Shown here: in pieces, positions 5,394-5,828 of the stretch | Layout of the letters: every line of letters begins with the position of its first letter | Position numbering within the stretch: the stretch's first letter is position 1 | NCBI GenBank assembly: GCA_029239575.1 | Contig: JARBUP010000188.1 | Span: forward strand, 1 to 5,828 | Origin: Bacillota bacterium | Lineage (GTDB): Bacteria > Bacillota > Clostridia > Tissierellales > Sedimentibacteraceae | Direction of reading: 5' to 3' | DNA: 5,828 nucleotides | Position numbers and translations under genes: made by a program | Notes under the pieces: model-generated | Seen by the model: the letters and a program-made list of their open reading frames with translations, nothing else | The model's database searches: none | Told to the model about the DNA's origin: nothing

Positions 5394-5541
5394 TTATTTG
5401 ATTTAAAGTCTTGTAGACTATCGCTAGTAGTACAATCACTATTGGTGCACCAAATATAAAAAATATAATATTAGCATCAATATTTTCAACGTTAATAATG
5501 CCAAAATAAAGTGTAAATAAAGGTGTTACAATTTTTTGTTC
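5371..5541 (-). pseudogene. Possible membrane-protein remnant without a start codon
   Basis: A minus-strand frame of 56 codons between TAA 5542-5544 and TAA 5371-5373 reads like a membrane protein. It has a polar turn around NVENID, then a strong hydrophobic span (residues about 24-42, including FFIFGAPIVIVLLAIVY), then an amphipathic Gln/Tyr/Lys tail. It has no ATG and no ribosome binding site. Its end overlaps the start of the amidase relic in another frame. The tail TLNQIIQYYK could be either its own cytoplasmic helix or the helix that precedes GH in amidases, so the two frames may be parts of one decayed gene. Hydrophobic frames also arise by chance in AT-rich DNA, so confidence is low. 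Confidence 0.25.
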
Positions 5542-5702
5542 TTAATAAGTTTAAATTAGTAATTATTGAAAGAAATAGACCACACTATGGATATAAATCC
5601 AAAAATATAGCCTATCCTTCTTTATTAGTGTTTGACGAACAATTTAAGAAAAATGTGTATGAAGTATTATGTGTACTGTAGTAATATGCGGATAAAATTA
5701 TT

Positions 5703-5716
5703 AACTAATATTAGTT
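5703..5716. repeat. 14-bp perfect palindrome just past a gene end
   Basis: AACTAATATTAGTT is its own reverse complement and lies directly beyond the TAG (5717-5719) of the partial gene at the right edge. It has no G+C-rich stem and no clear T-run, so a strong terminator is unlikely. It could be a weak hairpin or a protein site, or chance. Confidence 0.25.
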
Positions 5717-5827
5717 CTATTCTTTATCGATGCTGTGTACATCGACTTTAAGGTTAACAATATCTACTATCTTCTTTTTTAGCCAATCACAAAGCATCAC
5801 TTGAGAAAATTCAGTATCTCCAAATAT
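5717..5827 (-). CDS. C-terminal end of an unidentified gene entering from the right edge
   Basis: Thirty-six minus-strand codons are open from the edge to TAG 5717-5719, beginning IFGDTEF and ending DVHSIDKE. The composition is protein-like: FSQVMLCDWLKKKIVDIV looks like an amphipathic helix followed by a strand. I do not recognise the family. Since only the last 36 codons are visible, this may be a real gene end or another remnant. A 6-bp inverted repeat (TCGATG 5727-5732, CATCGA 5740-5745) falls within its final codons. Confidence 0.35.
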   Translation of the reverse strand: MFGDTEFSQVMLCDWLKKKIVDIVNLKVDVHSIDKE

Positions 5828-5828
5828 A

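Larger units (their letters stand above)
5104..5828. other. Gene-poor, decayed region
   Basis: No intact gene with a ribosome binding site was found over these 725 bases. The contents are the amidase relic (5256-5393), a membrane-like frame (5371-5541), a 36-codon gene end at the right edge (5717-5827), and several small inverted repeats. Those repeats are TTGGTGCACCAA at 5442-5453, AACTAATATTAGTT at 5703-5716, and TCGATG/CATCGA at 5727-5745. No tRNA, integrase, transposase or attachment-site duplication was recognised. Confidence 0.6.

Noticed and set aside
5442..5453. 12-bp perfect palindrome TTGGTGCACCAA
   Set aside because: Palindromes of this length are expected about once or twice in a window of this size, and it lies inside decayed sequence without a gene context.
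5244..5459. 71-codon plus-strand frame over the amidase relic
   Set aside because: Its start has no ribosome binding site, and it is the complement of a stretch whose minus-strand reading carries the recognisable GH...CPG motif.
5523..5681. Plus-strand frame of 52 codons from GTG 5523, containing ERNRPHYGYKSKN and FDEQFKKNVYEV
   Set aside because: It looks somewhat protein-like, but the start has only a weak AAAGG nearby, no family is recognised, and it overlaps the minus-strand membrane-like frame. A frame of this length occurs by chance.

Overview
The window looks like a low-GC Firmicute, most likely a Clostridium-type genome. It is strongly AT-rich, prefers AGA/ATA/TTA codons, has strong GGAGG-type ribosome binding sites, uses TTG/GTG starts, and carries several lipoproteins with Gram-positive style signal peptides. 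No tRNA, rRNA, CRISPR array, transposase or riboswitch was recognised.

Layout from left to right. (1) Positions 1-532, minus: a lipoprotein gene open at the left edge. (2) 582-1484, minus: a complete 10-TM EamA/DMT transporter. (3) 1620-3023, plus: a MocR-type (GntR + aminotransferase-like) regulator, divergent from the transporter and interrupted by one in-frame TAA at 2295-2297. The 1485-1619 gap holds a good sigma-A promoter (TTGCTA-17-TATAAT) and, just downstream of its predicted start site, a 7+7 inverted repeat that could be the operator. (4) 3090-3848 and 3862-4458, plus: a tight two-gene unit of a CPBP intramembrane protease with all three catalytic motifs and a lipoprotein. Both use the same GAGGTG-N6-TTG initiation layout. 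(5) 4459-4655: AT-rich, no gene seen. (6) 4656-5103, minus: a short lipoprotein gene apparently split by a +1 frameshift at an A5 run. (7) 5104-5828: decayed sequence. On the minus strand it contains a relic of a peptidoglycan amidase (Amidase_2/PGRP) active-site segment, an ATG-less membrane-protein-like frame, and the last 36 codons of an unidentified gene entering from the right edge.

How the parts fit. The regulator and transporter form a well-known kind of pair: MocR proteins often sit divergent from the EamA exporter they control, sensing PLP or an amino compound. Here the transporter is intact and the regulator carries a nonsense codon, so control may be lost unless the stop is suppressed or is a sequence error. 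The transporter is richer in G+C than the flanking genes. The protease-lipoprotein pair is probably co-transcribed, but its function cannot be read from sequence. The right third looks like a graveyard of accessory genes.

I do not see a coherent new defence or mobile system. The observations most worth checking are the interrupted regulator with its operator-like site, the amidase relic, and the protease-lipoprotein pair.
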